This document shows, piece after piece, positions 1 to 7,327 of a stretch of DNA of 13,014 nucleotides (positions are counted from its first letter, which is position 1; each line of letters opens with the position of its first letter). The DNA comes from Pseudomonadota bacterium (GTDB lineage: Bacteria; Pseudomonadota; Gammaproteobacteria; Xanthomonadales; Xanthomonadaceae). The notes beneath the pieces are model-generated. The model saw nothing but the letters and a program-made list of their open reading frames with translations, was not told the DNA's origin and ran no database searches. Made by a program: the position numbers and the translations under genes. The stretch lies in assembly GCA_023423605.1 (NCBI GenBank), contig JAFAFF010000051.1, positions 1 through 13,014 on the forward strand, written 5' to 3'.

Positions 1-55
1 CGGCCTGCTTGAGCACGGCGATGATCTGGCTGTCGGTGAATCGTGACTTCTTCAT
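1..55 (-). CDS. IS3-family transposase OrfA, N-terminal 18 codons
   Basis: The minus strand reads MKKSRFTDSQIIAVLKQA up to the window edge. This is the characteristic opening of OrfA in many IS3-family elements and begins the helix-turn-helix that binds the terminal repeats. The ATG at 55-53 has a GAGGAG Shine-Dalgarno sequence 5 bases upstream, supporting this start. In IS3 elements OrfA is joined to the DDE integrase OrfB by programmed -1 frameshifting; that part is outside the window. Only the family assignment is supported, not a named element. Confidence 0.85.
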   Translation of the reverse strand, partial: MKKSRFTDSQIIAVLKQA

Positions 56-120
56 GGGATCTCCTCGGGGTTAGATTACGAGAAAATTCCACTTATGGCT
101 GCGGCTAACCTGCGGGGGGA
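1..120 (-). mobile_element. End of an IS3-family insertion sequence (partial)
   Basis: The left edge carries the start of an IS3-type transposase OrfA reading out of the window on the minus strand, preceded by about 65 bases of non-coding DNA typical of the terminus of such an element. Directly beyond it, from about position 121, a LysR-type regulator reads in frame but without its N-terminal half, which locates the IS tip at roughly 112-123. I could not define the exact terminal inverted repeat, because the other end lies outside the window and no clear CA tip is visible. The target-site duplication cannot be checked for the same reason. Only the orfA end is present, so an intact element and a remnant cannot be told apart. 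Confidence 0.75.
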
Positions 121-597
121 TTACCGGATCTGGCCATCCGCGTGGGCCGGCTGACCGACAGCCCACTGAAGGCAAGGCGATTGGGAGACAGCGCGATGCG
201 GGTTTGCGGTGCACCGGCCTACCTGGCCAGCCGGGGAACGCCGCAGCGCGTGGACGAACTGAGCCACCACAACTGTTTGAGCTACACGCTTTCCGCCAGC
301 CAGCACGATTCCTGCTGGAGGTTCGGCGCGCACGGGGAGCGGCGTGTTCCGGTCAGCGGTGAGTTGATGGCAAACAACGGCGACGCGCTTCTGGCAGCCG
401 CCGTGGCGGGGCAGGGGCTTGTCTATCAGCCGGATTTCGTCGTGGGCGAGGCAGTGGCACGTGGCGACCTTGTCGAGATCGCCCTTGATTGGCCTCCCAT
501 GGAGCTGGGAGGTATTCACGTCCTGTATCCGCCGGACCGGCGGCTTCCTGCCAAAGTGCGGGCGATGATCGACTACCTGGCAGATGCGTTTCCCTGA
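121..597 (+). pseudogene. LysR-type transcriptional regulator, C-terminal fragment
   Basis: The reading frame gives PDLAIRVGRLTDSPLKARRL and then a stretch with AYLASRGTP. This is the middle to end of a LysR substrate-binding domain (the DLAIRVGRL strand, the ARRL segment and the C/APAYL motif are standard). A full LysR protein is about 300 residues. Here only about 158 remain and the N-terminal winged helix-turn-helix and linker are missing, replaced by the IS end. The frame is open leftwards to the junction, and the only internal start is a GTG at 142 without a convincing ribosome site, so a functional product is unlikely. It could bind an effector at most, not DNA. It ends at TGA 595-597, converging on the phosphoesterase gene with a 30-base gap. 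The original target gene is unknown. Confidence 0.8.
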
Positions 598-627
598 CAG
601 GTAATGCCGGCGGCCCCGCTTCCCTCG

Positions 628-1773
628 TTACCTGCCTGCTCCGGCATCGTCGAGCCTGATGGTGAACTCGTTTCGCGCATCGGTCTTCCAGGCGAACTGG
701 CGCATGGAAGGGGAAGACCAGAACAGCGGTGAGAACGTCCTGACCGTGACCGTACTGCCGTCGGCCGAGAATTCCAGCAGGCGCAACCAGCCATCGCCGC
801 CGTTGCCACCGCCGATGGATTGCGCATCGAACAGCATCTGGTGCACCGGCTTGCCGGCCCGGTTGCCGTCCACCCGATAGCCTTCGCCGGAGATATGTCC
901 ACTCAACACCATGGCGATGTTGCTGGCGGGCTGGACAAGCTTCTCGAACACCTGGGTGCCGGAATTGGCATTTTCCAGCGTCTGCTTCTTCGCGGAGATC
1001 ACGCCGTCCACGTTGAGCGAATACCGCTCCGCCAGCCCTGCGCCGGCCAGCGAAACGCCCGGCTTTTCACTGGTGTGCCGGTCCTTGGTATCCAGGTAGT
1101 CGTGGGTGGTGACGATGACCTGGTGGCCCGCGTACTGGGGCAGGGAAACCACCTGCTTCGCCCAGGCCAGCACTTCATCGCGCGGGCCGTATTCCAGGTT
1201 CATGAACAGATAGTCGCGACCATTCAGGCCTTTGAGTTCCAGCGCGGCATTTTCCAGCGTCGGTTCACCCTGCTGGTTGCGGCTGTTCTGGACCAGGAAC
1301 CGCTGCACCAGCGGGTTCCGTTCCGGGGTGAAGTAATCGGCATAGTGTGTCCACCGCTGCTGGCCCCTGTCGTCGGTGGTGTAATCGTGGTTGCCGGTGG
1401 CGGCGAGGTAGGGCACCTTGCCATCCAGCCGGGCGAATGCGCGTGATACCGCCTGCCACTGCTGACGCGTGGTCTGGTCGCCCTGCCGGGTATCCGGGGT
1501 GATCTTGCCGCTGCGCTCGATCAGGTCACCCACCTGCACGACCATCCTGATGTTCAGCGGCTCGATATTGGACTCTATCCACGCCGTCATCATTTCCAGT
1601 ATCGGTTGGTTCCTCGAACGTACCGTGTAGTACTGCGTGTCTGGAATCACGACCAACGTCCAGCCTTTTTCATCCTGCAGCGTTGGCGGGCGGTCATCGG
1701 CGCGCGCCGCGGCGGGCACGCAGGCCAGGAGCACGAGCAGCAGTGCTGCCATGGGGTTGGGGAGGTTTCGCAT
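628..1773 (-). CDS. Secreted calcineurin-like metallophosphoesterase
   Basis: This 381-residue protein has a signal peptide (hydrophobic LLLVLLACVP, cleavage near ARA at 23-25), so it should act in the periplasm or outside the cell. Dimetal phosphoesterase motifs appear in order: D45-T-Q47, GD at 82-83, GNHD at 127-130, H224 in TTHDY, and GH at 292-293 followed by SGEGYR. The last motif departs from the common GHxH; the GHxxGxGxR form followed by a VHQMLFDAQ-like strand is, to my knowledge, usual in one secreted subfamily, so I do not read it as inactivation. The expected reaction is hydrolysis of a phosphomono- or diester; the substrate cannot be read from sequence. The start ATG shares one base with the receptor stop (TGATG), implying translational coupling and a job linked to the receptor ligand. 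An AAGG lies 10 bases before the start, inside the receptor gene. Confidence 0.88.
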   Translation of the reverse strand: MRNLPNPMAALLLVLLACVPAAARADDRPPTLQDEKGWTLVVIPDTQYYTVRSRNQPILEMMTAWIESNIEPLNIRMVVQVGDLIERSGKITPDTRQGDQTTRQQWQAVSRAFARLDGKVPYLAATGNHDYTTDDRGQQRWTHYADYFTPERNPLVQRFLVQNSRNQQGEPTLENAALELKGLNGRDYLFMNLEYGPRDEVLAWAKQVVSLPQYAGHQVIVTTHDYLDTKDRHTSEKPGVSLAGAGLAERYSLNVDGVISAKKQTLENANSGTQVFEKLVQPASNIAMVLSGHISGEGYRVDGNRAGKPVHQMLFDAQSIGGGNGGDGWLRLLEFSADGSTVTVRTFSPLFWSSPSMRQFAWKTDARNEFTIRLDDAGAGR

Positions 1774-4700
1774 CAGAATTTCGCCTTTGCGGTCAGGTAG
1801 AAGTAGCGACCCACCTGGTCATAGATGCTGGTATCGCGATATACGGTCGGCTTGTACGGCGCCTGCTTGTCGAACAGGTTCTTCACGCCAACGCCGACCT
1901 GGTATTTATCAGAGAAGTCGTAACCCAGCGCGATATCGTTGTAGGTGGTGGAGGGGACATGGTTGCCGTCCGGATAGGCTTCGTCCGAATCGGTATTCAG
2001 GTCGAAGGCGCCGCCACCGTGATAGCGGGTATCCAGGGTGGCGCTGAAACCCTTGATCCTGTACCCCAGTGTCAGCGTCGCGCGGTAATCCGGGTTCTGC
2101 CAGCCGCCGGCATATTCGACGTCACCGGATGGAATGCCCGGTGTGGTTTCGGTCACCATGTCCAGCAGCCGGGTGGCTTTCAACGCGGCAACGAACTGGC
2201 CGCTGCCGATGCCGCGGGCATAGTTGATGCCGAGGTCGATGCCCTTGGCGTACATGCGTGCGGCATTGAGCTGGTTGGACCGCACCGCCGTTGCATGGTG
2301 GCTGTCCGGATCGCGATCGACGCGGCTGCAGTACGGGTTGTCGATGGTTGGCGCATCCACGCACAGTTTCATCAGGGTGGCGTAGGAGAACTGGGTGATG
2401 ACGTTGGTGATGTCGATGTCCCAGTAATCCACCGTCAGGTCAAAGCCGGGCAGGAACCGCGGCTGCCAGACCATCCCGAAGGTCACGCTGTCGGACGTTT
2501 CCGGCGCGAGGTCCGGGTTGCCGCCGGTGGTCACCAACGGGCCGATCTTGTAATCCACCAGGGGCTGGGTGACGCCCAGGGCCAGGCAGTTGGCTGCGCG
2601 CTGCTCGGTAGCATAGTAGGAAGCTACTTCGCAGGGATCGTCGATGGACCCGGTCATGGTGTTGATCTGCGCTTCGTACAGTTCGCCGAAGTTCGGCGTG
2701 CGTACACTGCGCGAGCTCACCGCACGAAACGCCAGGCCGTCGGTCGGCTCCCAGATCAGGCCGATCTTCCATGCATCGGTGGCGCCGACCGTGCTGTAAT
2801 CGGAGTATCGGTAGGCGGCTTCAAGATCCAGGCGCCGGGCGAACGTGGTATCGGCGAGCAGCGGCACGATGACTTCGGCATAGGCCTCGGAAACGTCGAA
2901 ATCAACGTCCAGTTCCGGGTGCGCCGCCGCGCCGCCGCCGTAGACCAGTTCGCCGGACAGTGCCAGCGGATCGTCCCGGGTCTTGAGGCTTTCGCGGCGA
3001 TGCTCCGCGCCCAGCGCGAAACCCACGTCGCCGGCTGGCAGGGAGAACAGCGAGCCGTTGAGTTCCGCACCGAACACCTGCTGGCGGGTACTGCGTTTTT
3101 CGTTTCGATTGGCCAGCACGTAATCCAGTACATCCGCATCCGGCTTCTGCATGCTGAAGATATCGAACGGCACGCAGCCCGCTGCCCGTGCGGAGGCATC
3201 GCGGCACACGGGCTGGCCGGTCAGCGGATCTGAAATGGCATCGCGCGCCGCGGTCCAGTGCGATTTCCACGGCAGGTTGCGACCGGTGTAGTCATCGGTG
3301 GTCTTTCCGAACTGGGCAAAGGCATTCCAGCCGATGTAGTCGGAGACCTGTCCCTTGATCTCCGCGCCTACCGTGAGCGTCCTGCGGTGGTGATCTTCCT
3401 GGCGGATGGGGAAACTTCCCCAGGTGCGGTCGATGGCGAGCTGGGTCAACCCGTGCTCCTGCATGTACTGGCGCACCGATGCCGGAAGGTACGGATTGTC
3501 CAGGTAAGCCACCGCACCACGCGGGCTGCTGCCGTTGCCTGAGAAGTACGTGGCACGACTGTCATCGCGCCAGTAGTTGGAGTTTCCCCGGTACTGCTGG
3601 TCGGCATGGGAAAAGTAGCCGCTGACCGTGGTGGTGTCGCTGATGTCGAAGTCCGCACGGCCCATCAGCGCCAGCGCCTCGTTGCGCGCGCGAAACTGGG
3701 TGGAATCTTCCAGGTGGCGGCCATCGCCGCCATCGCAGACCGAATACTGGCCAAGGTCGGTCATCACTCCGCACCTGCCTTCGCGCAGGCCGGCCTCTTC
3801 GATGTACCAACGCGTGTTGTCATGCCAGAAGGTCGGCGTGTAGTCGTAGTACATCTGCCGGGTCTGGGTGTTGATGATGCGATCCGGGATGCCGTCGCTG
3901 ATGCCGGTGTTGGCCAGGTTGGCGCGGTAGGTGAGGTAGTTTTCCATGCCGAAGCGATCGGTATAGGTAAAGGGATCGCTGCGGGACCAGCTGCCACCGA
4001 CGACGAAGCGGCCGCGGTCATCGGCGAACCGGCCGCCGCTGGAGAACGAGAACAGGTGTTCTCCTGCATCGCCCTGGTCGGAAACGCCGGTGGTCGCGGA
4101 CAGCTGCACGCCCTCGATATCGCGCTTGGTTATGACGTTCACTGCGCCGGTTACCGCGTCAGCGCCATACACCGCCGCTGCGCCACCGGTGACAACTTCG
4201 ATGCGGTCGATCATGCCCACTGGGATCATGCCCAGATCGACCGCCGACGAGCGCGCCGAGCTGGACACGCGGCGACGGCCATCGATCAAGGTCAGGCTGC
4301 GGTTGGTGCCCAGGTTGCGCAGGTTGACCGCCGAGATGCCTGCGTCCCAGCCAGTGGTGCTGCTGCTCAGGCTCTGTCCGACGCCGAGCGCCGGATCGCG
4401 TGCCAGGGCGTCATTGGCGCTGGTGCGTCCCAGTTCGAAGGCGGCATCCATGCGGGTGACGCTCACCGGCATCGGGTTGACCAGGTCTGGACGCGCGACG
4501 CGCGAGCCGGTGACGAAGATGGTGTCCAGCATCGCCTCGCCGCGGGCACCTGTCGTTTCCTGCGGCGTGCGTTGCCGCAGCATGAATGCACCGGTCTCGT
4601 CGGTGGAGATTTCGATGTCCGTATCCTGCAGGAGTATGCGCAGGGCCTGCCGTACCTCCATGTCGCCGGTGACTGCCGGCGTCCGGATGCCGTCCAGGCT

Positions 4701-4865
4701 GCTGCCGACGGCGATGATCTGGACCCCGGCCTGTCGTGCCAGTTCGGGAATCGAGGTGATGGCCGGTTGCGCCGGAACATCGAACGTGCGCGACTGCGCG
4801 AACGCCTGCGTGCCCAGGGACAATGCCATCGCCAGGGCGGTCGGCAGGAGCTTCTTGCGGATCAT
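1773..4865 (-). CDS. TonB-dependent outer-membrane receptor with STN signalling domain (FecA-like transducer)
   Basis: This 1030-residue protein is a ligand-gated outer-membrane porin powered by TonB-ExbBD. From the chosen start it has a signal peptide (1-23, AFA|Q), an STN domain (about 28-97, with IPELARQAGVQI and ALRILLQDTDIEIS), a TonB-box-like DTIFVTG (114-120), a plug (about 128-250, with LIDGRRR and IEVVTGGAAAVYGADAVTGAVNVITK) and a beta-barrel ending in the aromatic F of FYLTAKAKF. The STN domain marks transducers that contact a FecR protein, matching the fecI/fecR-like genes just upstream. Eight barrel cysteines fall in four closely spaced pairs. I chose ATG 4865-4863, with GAGG 10 bases upstream, over a TTG at 4874 that sits only one base from that GAGG. 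The ligand is unknown; the attached phosphoesterase hints at a phosphorylated compound. The size fits the large receptors common in Xanthomonadaceae and Caulobacter. Confidence 0.93.
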   Translation of the reverse strand: MIRKKLLPTALAMALSLGTQAFAQSRTFDVPAQPAITSIPELARQAGVQIIAVGSSLDGIRTPAVTGDMEVRQALRILLQDTDIEISTDETGAFMLRQRTPQETTGARGEAMLDTIFVTGSRVARPDLVNPMPVSVTRMDAAFELGRTSANDALARDPALGVGQSLSSSTTGWDAGISAVNLRNLGTNRSLTLIDGRRRVSSSARSSAVDLGMIPVGMIDRIEVVTGGAAAVYGADAVTGAVNVITKRDIEGVQLSATTGVSDQGDAGEHLFSFSSGGRFADDRGRFVVGGSWSRSDPFTYTDRFGMENYLTYRANLANTGISDGIPDRIINTQTRQMYYDYTPTFWHDNTRWYIEEAGLREGRCGVMTDLGQYSVCDGGDGRHLEDSTQFRARNEALALMGRADFDISDTTTVSGYFSHADQQYRGNSNYWRDDSRATYFSGNGSSPRGAVAYLDNPYLPASVRQYMQEHGLTQLAIDRTWGSFPIRQEDHHRRTLTVGAEIKGQVSDYIGWNAFAQFGKTTDDYTGRNLPWKSHWTAARDAISDPLTGQPVCRDASARAAGCVPFDIFSMQKPDADVLDYVLANRNEKRSTRQQVFGAELNGSLFSLPAGDVGFALGAEHRRESLKTRDDPLALSGELVYGGGAAAHPELDVDFDVSEAYAEVIVPLLADTTFARRLDLEAAYRYSDYSTVGATDAWKIGLIWEPTDGLAFRAVSSRSVRTPNFGELYEAQINTMTGSIDDPCEVASYYATEQRAANCLALGVTQPLVDYKIGPLVTTGGNPDLAPETSDSVTFGMVWQPRFLPGFDLTVDYWDIDITNVITQFSYATLMKLCVDAPTIDNPYCSRVDRDPDSHHATAVRSNQLNAARMYAKGIDLGINYARGIGSGQFVAALKATRLLDMVTETTPGIPSGDVEYAGGWQNPDYRATLTLGYRIKGFSATLDTRYHGGGAFDLNTDSDEAYPDGNHVPSTTYNDIALGYDFSDKYQVGVGVKNLFDKQAPYKPTVYRDTSIYDQVGRYFYLTAKAKF

Positions 4866-4876
4866 GGGGTTCAAAC

Positions 4877-4935
4877 CTCGTGTTCGCCGGCAGAAGTGGC
4901 GGCATCGAACTACGTGGATGCTCGAGGTCGCCGGC
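4877..4935 (-). repeat. Imperfect 15-bp direct repeat upstream of the receptor gene
   Basis: In the 92-base gap between the fecR-like gene and the receptor gene, CTCGTGTTCGCCGGC (4877-4891) and CTCGAGGTCGCCGGC (4921-4935) match at 13 of 15 positions, 44 bases apart, both in the same orientation. The right copy lies where a promoter could be; the left copy overlaps the receptor ribosome-binding site. They could be activator sites, or chance similarity in GC-rich DNA. I see no convincing sigma-70 or FecI-type promoter in the gap, so the receptor may be transcribed from the sigma-gene promoter, from a promoter I cannot recognise, or from both. Confidence 0.35.
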
Positions 4936-4957
4936 GTCCCCCCTCCGTAAGAAAAAT

Positions 4958-5944
4958 TTAATCTTTGCGCCGGATTTCCACGCGTTCCCTGGACTGCTCC
5001 ACGCGTGCGTCCAGCAGCGTCGCCGTGGCGCGCGCAAAGCCGATCGGATTGTTCGCCGCATACAGGCCGATCACCTGCCTGCTGGCCAGCGCCTGGTCCG
5101 TGATGACCAGCTGCGTGTCGCTGTAGCGGGAAAAGGCCCGGGCGGCGTCGGCAAGGGTTTCACCGTGGAAGGCGAGCTTGCCGTCACGCCACGCAAGCTG
5201 CCGCTCCATTTCGTCCGCCGACAGGGACGTGGGCTGTGGCCGCTGGTGGGTGGATGCGGGAATGGACATGCGGTGCCCCGGCGCGATGACCGCCTGGATG
5301 GTGTCCGCACGGCCTTTCAGTTCGACATTGCCGTCGTGCACCGTCACCTGTTCCGGCGCACCGTCCAGCTTGCTGACGTTGAAGCGTGCATGGGCAGCCT
5401 GCAGTTTCCTTCCGGAGACTTCCAGGATGAGCGGGCGCGTGGCATCGGCCATCGATTGCACGAAGACTTCGCCACGCACTACCTGGATGCGCACCTGGTC
5501 GGCGTCTTCGCGGACCTTGATGCGGGTGTCGGTGTTGAGGGTGATCGAAGATCCGTCGGCGAGCGGCAGCGTGCGGATCTCTCCCTTCACCGTGGCGTAG
5601 GCCCTGGACACGTCGAGCAGCGACAGCATCATCACGCCCAGCAGCAGGCTGGCTGCCAGCGAAGCGCCCAGGCGTGTCCAACCCTTGCGGACAGGCTTAT
5701 GGTTGCGTGCTGGCGTAGGCAGTACATGCAGCGGGACGGGCGTCGGCACCATCGCAGGCCGGGCCAGGCACGGCTGCATCAGCAGCGCCTGCGCGCGCAA
5801 CAGCGCGCCCTGGCAACGGATGTCGGCCTGCAACCAGGCGTCCAGTTCGTCTTCTTCGGCCGCGCTCAATGGCGCGCGGTCCAGCCGCGCGGCCCATCCG
5901 GCGGCGGCCCGGTCAATGTTATGGCTGGACTGACGCATGTTCAT
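4958..5944 (-). CDS. FecR-like anti-sigma / sigma-regulator, inner membrane
   Basis: This 328-residue protein relays a periplasmic signal to the ECF sigma factor encoded upstream. It has a cytoplasmic N-terminal DUF4880-type segment (about 10-52: IDRAAAGWAARLDRAPLSAAEEDELDAWL), a proline-rich linker, one transmembrane helix (about 92-110), a periplasmic FecR domain (about 120-210, with GEIRTLPLADGSSITLN and VRGEVFVQ) and a C-terminal STN-like domain (about 252-325: WRDGKLAFHGETLADAARAFSRY). The last part is where FecR proteins meet the STN domain of their receptor. The gene overlaps the sigma gene end by 26 bases. The start is uncertain: ATG 5944, ATG 5938 or ATG 5983 are all possible, none with a strong Shine-Dalgarno, as expected for translational coupling. 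I chose 5944 because it begins just before the conserved domain. Confidence 0.9.
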   Translation of the reverse strand: MNMRQSSHNIDRAAAGWAARLDRAPLSAAEEDELDAWLQADIRCQGALLRAQALLMQPCLARPAMVPTPVPLHVLPTPARNHKPVRKGWTRLGASLAASLLLGVMMLSLLDVSRAYATVKGEIRTLPLADGSSITLNTDTRIKVREDADQVRIQVVRGEVFVQSMADATRPLILEVSGRKLQAAHARFNVSKLDGAPEQVTVHDGNVELKGRADTIQAVIAPGHRMSIPASTHQRPQPTSLSADEMERQLAWRDGKLAFHGETLADAARAFSRYSDTQLVITDQALASRQVIGLYAANNPIGFARATATLLDARVEQSRERVEIRRKD

Positions 5945-6557
5945 CGGGGTGTTCGTCGCCGGTACTTCCCTGCTTGGAGACATGAGGGCCGCGATTCCCC
6001 CCTTCGCTGGCCAGCCATTCGCCCATCCAGCGGATGCCGCGCGCAATCAGCTTCTCCACGGCTTTTTCGGTGATGCCCATGCGCACGGCGATTTCACGTT
6101 GTGGCAGGTCGTGGACGCGGCGGAGGGAGAACGCCTGGCGGGTCTTGTCGGGCATGGATTCGATCACCTTGCCCACGTTGTCCAGCAGTTCCCTGGTTTC
6201 AGCGACACGTTCCGGACTGGCGGTATCACCGGCGAATTCGACCGGGCCCAGGTCCTCGATCGCCAGGATCGGCACGATGCGGGCCCGCCGGATATCGCGC
6301 AGTACCAGCGAATGCGCGGTCTGGTACAGGTACGCGCGCGGGTTTTCGATGTCATCGACCCGCGGCCTCGCCGCCAGCAACGCGTAACTTTCCTGCAGGA
6401 GATCCTCGACATCCAGTCCCGGCGACGTGCAGCGCCGCGCCAGCCAGCGGCGCAGGCCGGGCTCGTGCGGCAGGATGTGCTGCGCGAACCACGCGGTGCG
6501 GGAACGGTCAGGCAACGGCGAACGCCGTGGTTGCGTCCGATCTTGCCGCTGATCCAC
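5919..6557 (-). CDS. ECF RNA polymerase sigma factor, FecI-like
   Basis: This 212-residue protein has the two ECF sigma domains. Region 2 is at about 22-92 (LRRWLARRC, DVEDLLQESYALL, NPRAYLYQTAHSLVLRDIRR), binding core polymerase and the -10 element. Region 4 is at about 125-182 (VIESMPDKTRQAFSLRRVHDLPQREIAVRMGITEKAVEKLIARGI), a helix-turn-helix for the -35 element. The ESMPDKTRQAF and QREIA..MGI patterns match the FecI group. Its partner is the FecR-like product of the next gene, and the likely target is the receptor operon. I set the start at GTG 6557-6555 because AGGGGA lies 6 bases upstream; the frame continues to a TTG at 6626 but without a ribosome site. About 30 hydrophilic residues follow region 4, longer than typical FecI, and encode the overlap with the fecR-like gene. 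Confidence 0.9.
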   Translation of the reverse strand: MDQRQDRTQPRRSPLPDRSRTAWFAQHILPHEPGLRRWLARRCTSPGLDVEDLLQESYALLAARPRVDDIENPRAYLYQTAHSLVLRDIRRARIVPILAIEDLGPVEFAGDTASPERVAETRELLDNVGKVIESMPDKTRQAFSLRRVHDLPQREIAVRMGITEKAVEKLIARGIRWMGEWLASEGGNRGPHVSKQGSTGDEHPDEHASVQP

Positions 6558-6616
6558 GGCGTTTCCCCTGCAGGCGATATCGGCCAGCCACTCTGGCCGG
6601 GAAGTGCTGCAGGGGG
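6558..6616 (-). promoter_or_regulatory. Foldable leader RNA that pairs the sigma-gene Shine-Dalgarno
   Basis: Immediately before the sigma-factor GTG, the minus-strand RNA contains CCCCTGCAG (6615-6607) and its exact complement CTGCAGGGG (6573-6565). Between them is a second perfect hairpin, CGGCCAG (6599-6593), loop AGTGG, CTGGCCG (6587-6581). The two stems are separated by 7-base segments on each side, giving one long hairpin with a symmetric internal loop. The 3' arm of the outer stem contains AGGGG, the ribosome-binding site of the sigma gene. Folding would therefore hide it. What could open the structure is not visible. A dimeric protein binding the 9-bp inverted repeat in DNA is the alternative reading. 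Confidence 0.5.
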
Positions 6617-6776
6617 ATGACAGCAATGGGGCGGGCGTTGGCTCAGGGAGGCGTCGCCACCGGGCCCGGCGTCATCGCGTGGCCACGGACCGCAACGATG
6701 CGCCTGCGATTCCCCCACCGCTGCCTGATCGGTTACGTCTGGGTGGGCCGGGGCAGGACGCAGCGCCCGCCACCGG

Positions 6777-7115
6777 TCATGCAGGACGTCCGCAGACGAT
6801 CATTTCGCGCGCGGCACCGAAGACCAGTTGCCGCAGATAACCTCCGACAGCGCCGGCCAGCAGGCCCGCGAGGGCGCGGCAGGCAAGCTGGATGCCGCGT
6901 GCGGCATGCTCGCCGAACCAGGGCAGCACCGCCATGGCCTGGGCACCCAGCAGCAACGCCAGCACGTCCAGGCCCACTGCATCGACAACGGGAAGCAGCG
7001 GCAGCAGCTGCGGATTGCAGGCGATGATGGCGGCGACCGCCGTGGTGACCGCGAACAGCACGCGGCGGCCGGACGGCGTGGTGGTCCAGCGCAGCAGATG
7101 GGACATCCATGACAT
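6777..7115 (-). CDS. Small hypothetical inner-membrane protein
   Basis: This 112-residue protein has three hydrophobic segments, at about 17-34 (RRVLFAVTTAVAAIIACNP begins here), 45-66 (VGLDVLALLLGAQAMAVL) and 76-97 (LACRALAGLLAGAVGGYL), separated by short charged turns, so it should sit in the cytoplasmic membrane. I do not recognise the family and see no catalytic motif. The start ATG 7115-7113 has a textbook AGGAGG 7 bases upstream, which makes this a well-supported gene although the frame is open further to 7262. It is transcribed away from the receiver gene and towards the sigma-factor operon, with 219 bases to the sigma start, so read-through into that operon is possible. No clear terminator follows. 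Confidence 0.7.
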   Translation of the reverse strand: MSWMSHLLRWTTTPSGRRVLFAVTTAVAAIIACNPQLLPLLPVVDAVGLDVLALLLGAQAMAVLPWFGEHAARGIQLACRALAGLLAGAVGGYLRQLVFGAAREMIVCGRPA

Positions 7116-7327
7116 GGGGCAACCTCCTGGCGGTGATCCGGAACGATGGTTACTGCTGATCCACTGCACGGCCATCGTATTACGCGGGCAAGGTCCCGTC
7201 AGCCATGCGCTTGCACTCCCACTGCCTTCGCGGCGTGAAGCCGGCCGCGCAATCTCCATCACTTCCCGGTACCCCGGCCTTCACAGGCGGAAGCAGACTA
7301 TGGCACATCGCCGTTGATTCGAGCCCC
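7116..7327. other. Divergent intergenic region
   Basis: This 212-base gap separates two divergent genes and must hold the promoters of both. On the minus strand, CTGACG and TACGAT with 17 bases between them (near 7164-7193) make a weak sigma-70 candidate for the membrane-protein gene. On the plus strand I see no convincing -35/-10 pair for the receiver gene. No RNA gene or clear operator was recognised. Confidence 0.35.

Noticed and set aside
598..627. Possible bidirectional terminator between the LysR remnant and the phosphoesterase gene
   Set aside because: No inverted repeat of useful length is present in the 30 bases.
4863..4874. TTG start at 4874 for the receptor, three codons upstream
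   Set aside because: It lies one base from the GAGG motif, too close for initiation; the ATG at 4865-4863 is 10 bases away and gives a normal signal peptide.
6617..6623. CTGTCAT on the minus strand, resembling half of a Pho box, before the sigma gene
   Set aside because: No acceptable second half-site is found 11 bases up- or downstream; the best downstream match is 4 of 7. Attractive given the phosphoesterase, but not supported.
6627..6776. Hairpin-like GC-rich stretch after the small membrane-protein gene as a terminator
   Set aside because: The arms pair only with mismatches and a bulge and there is no U-tract.
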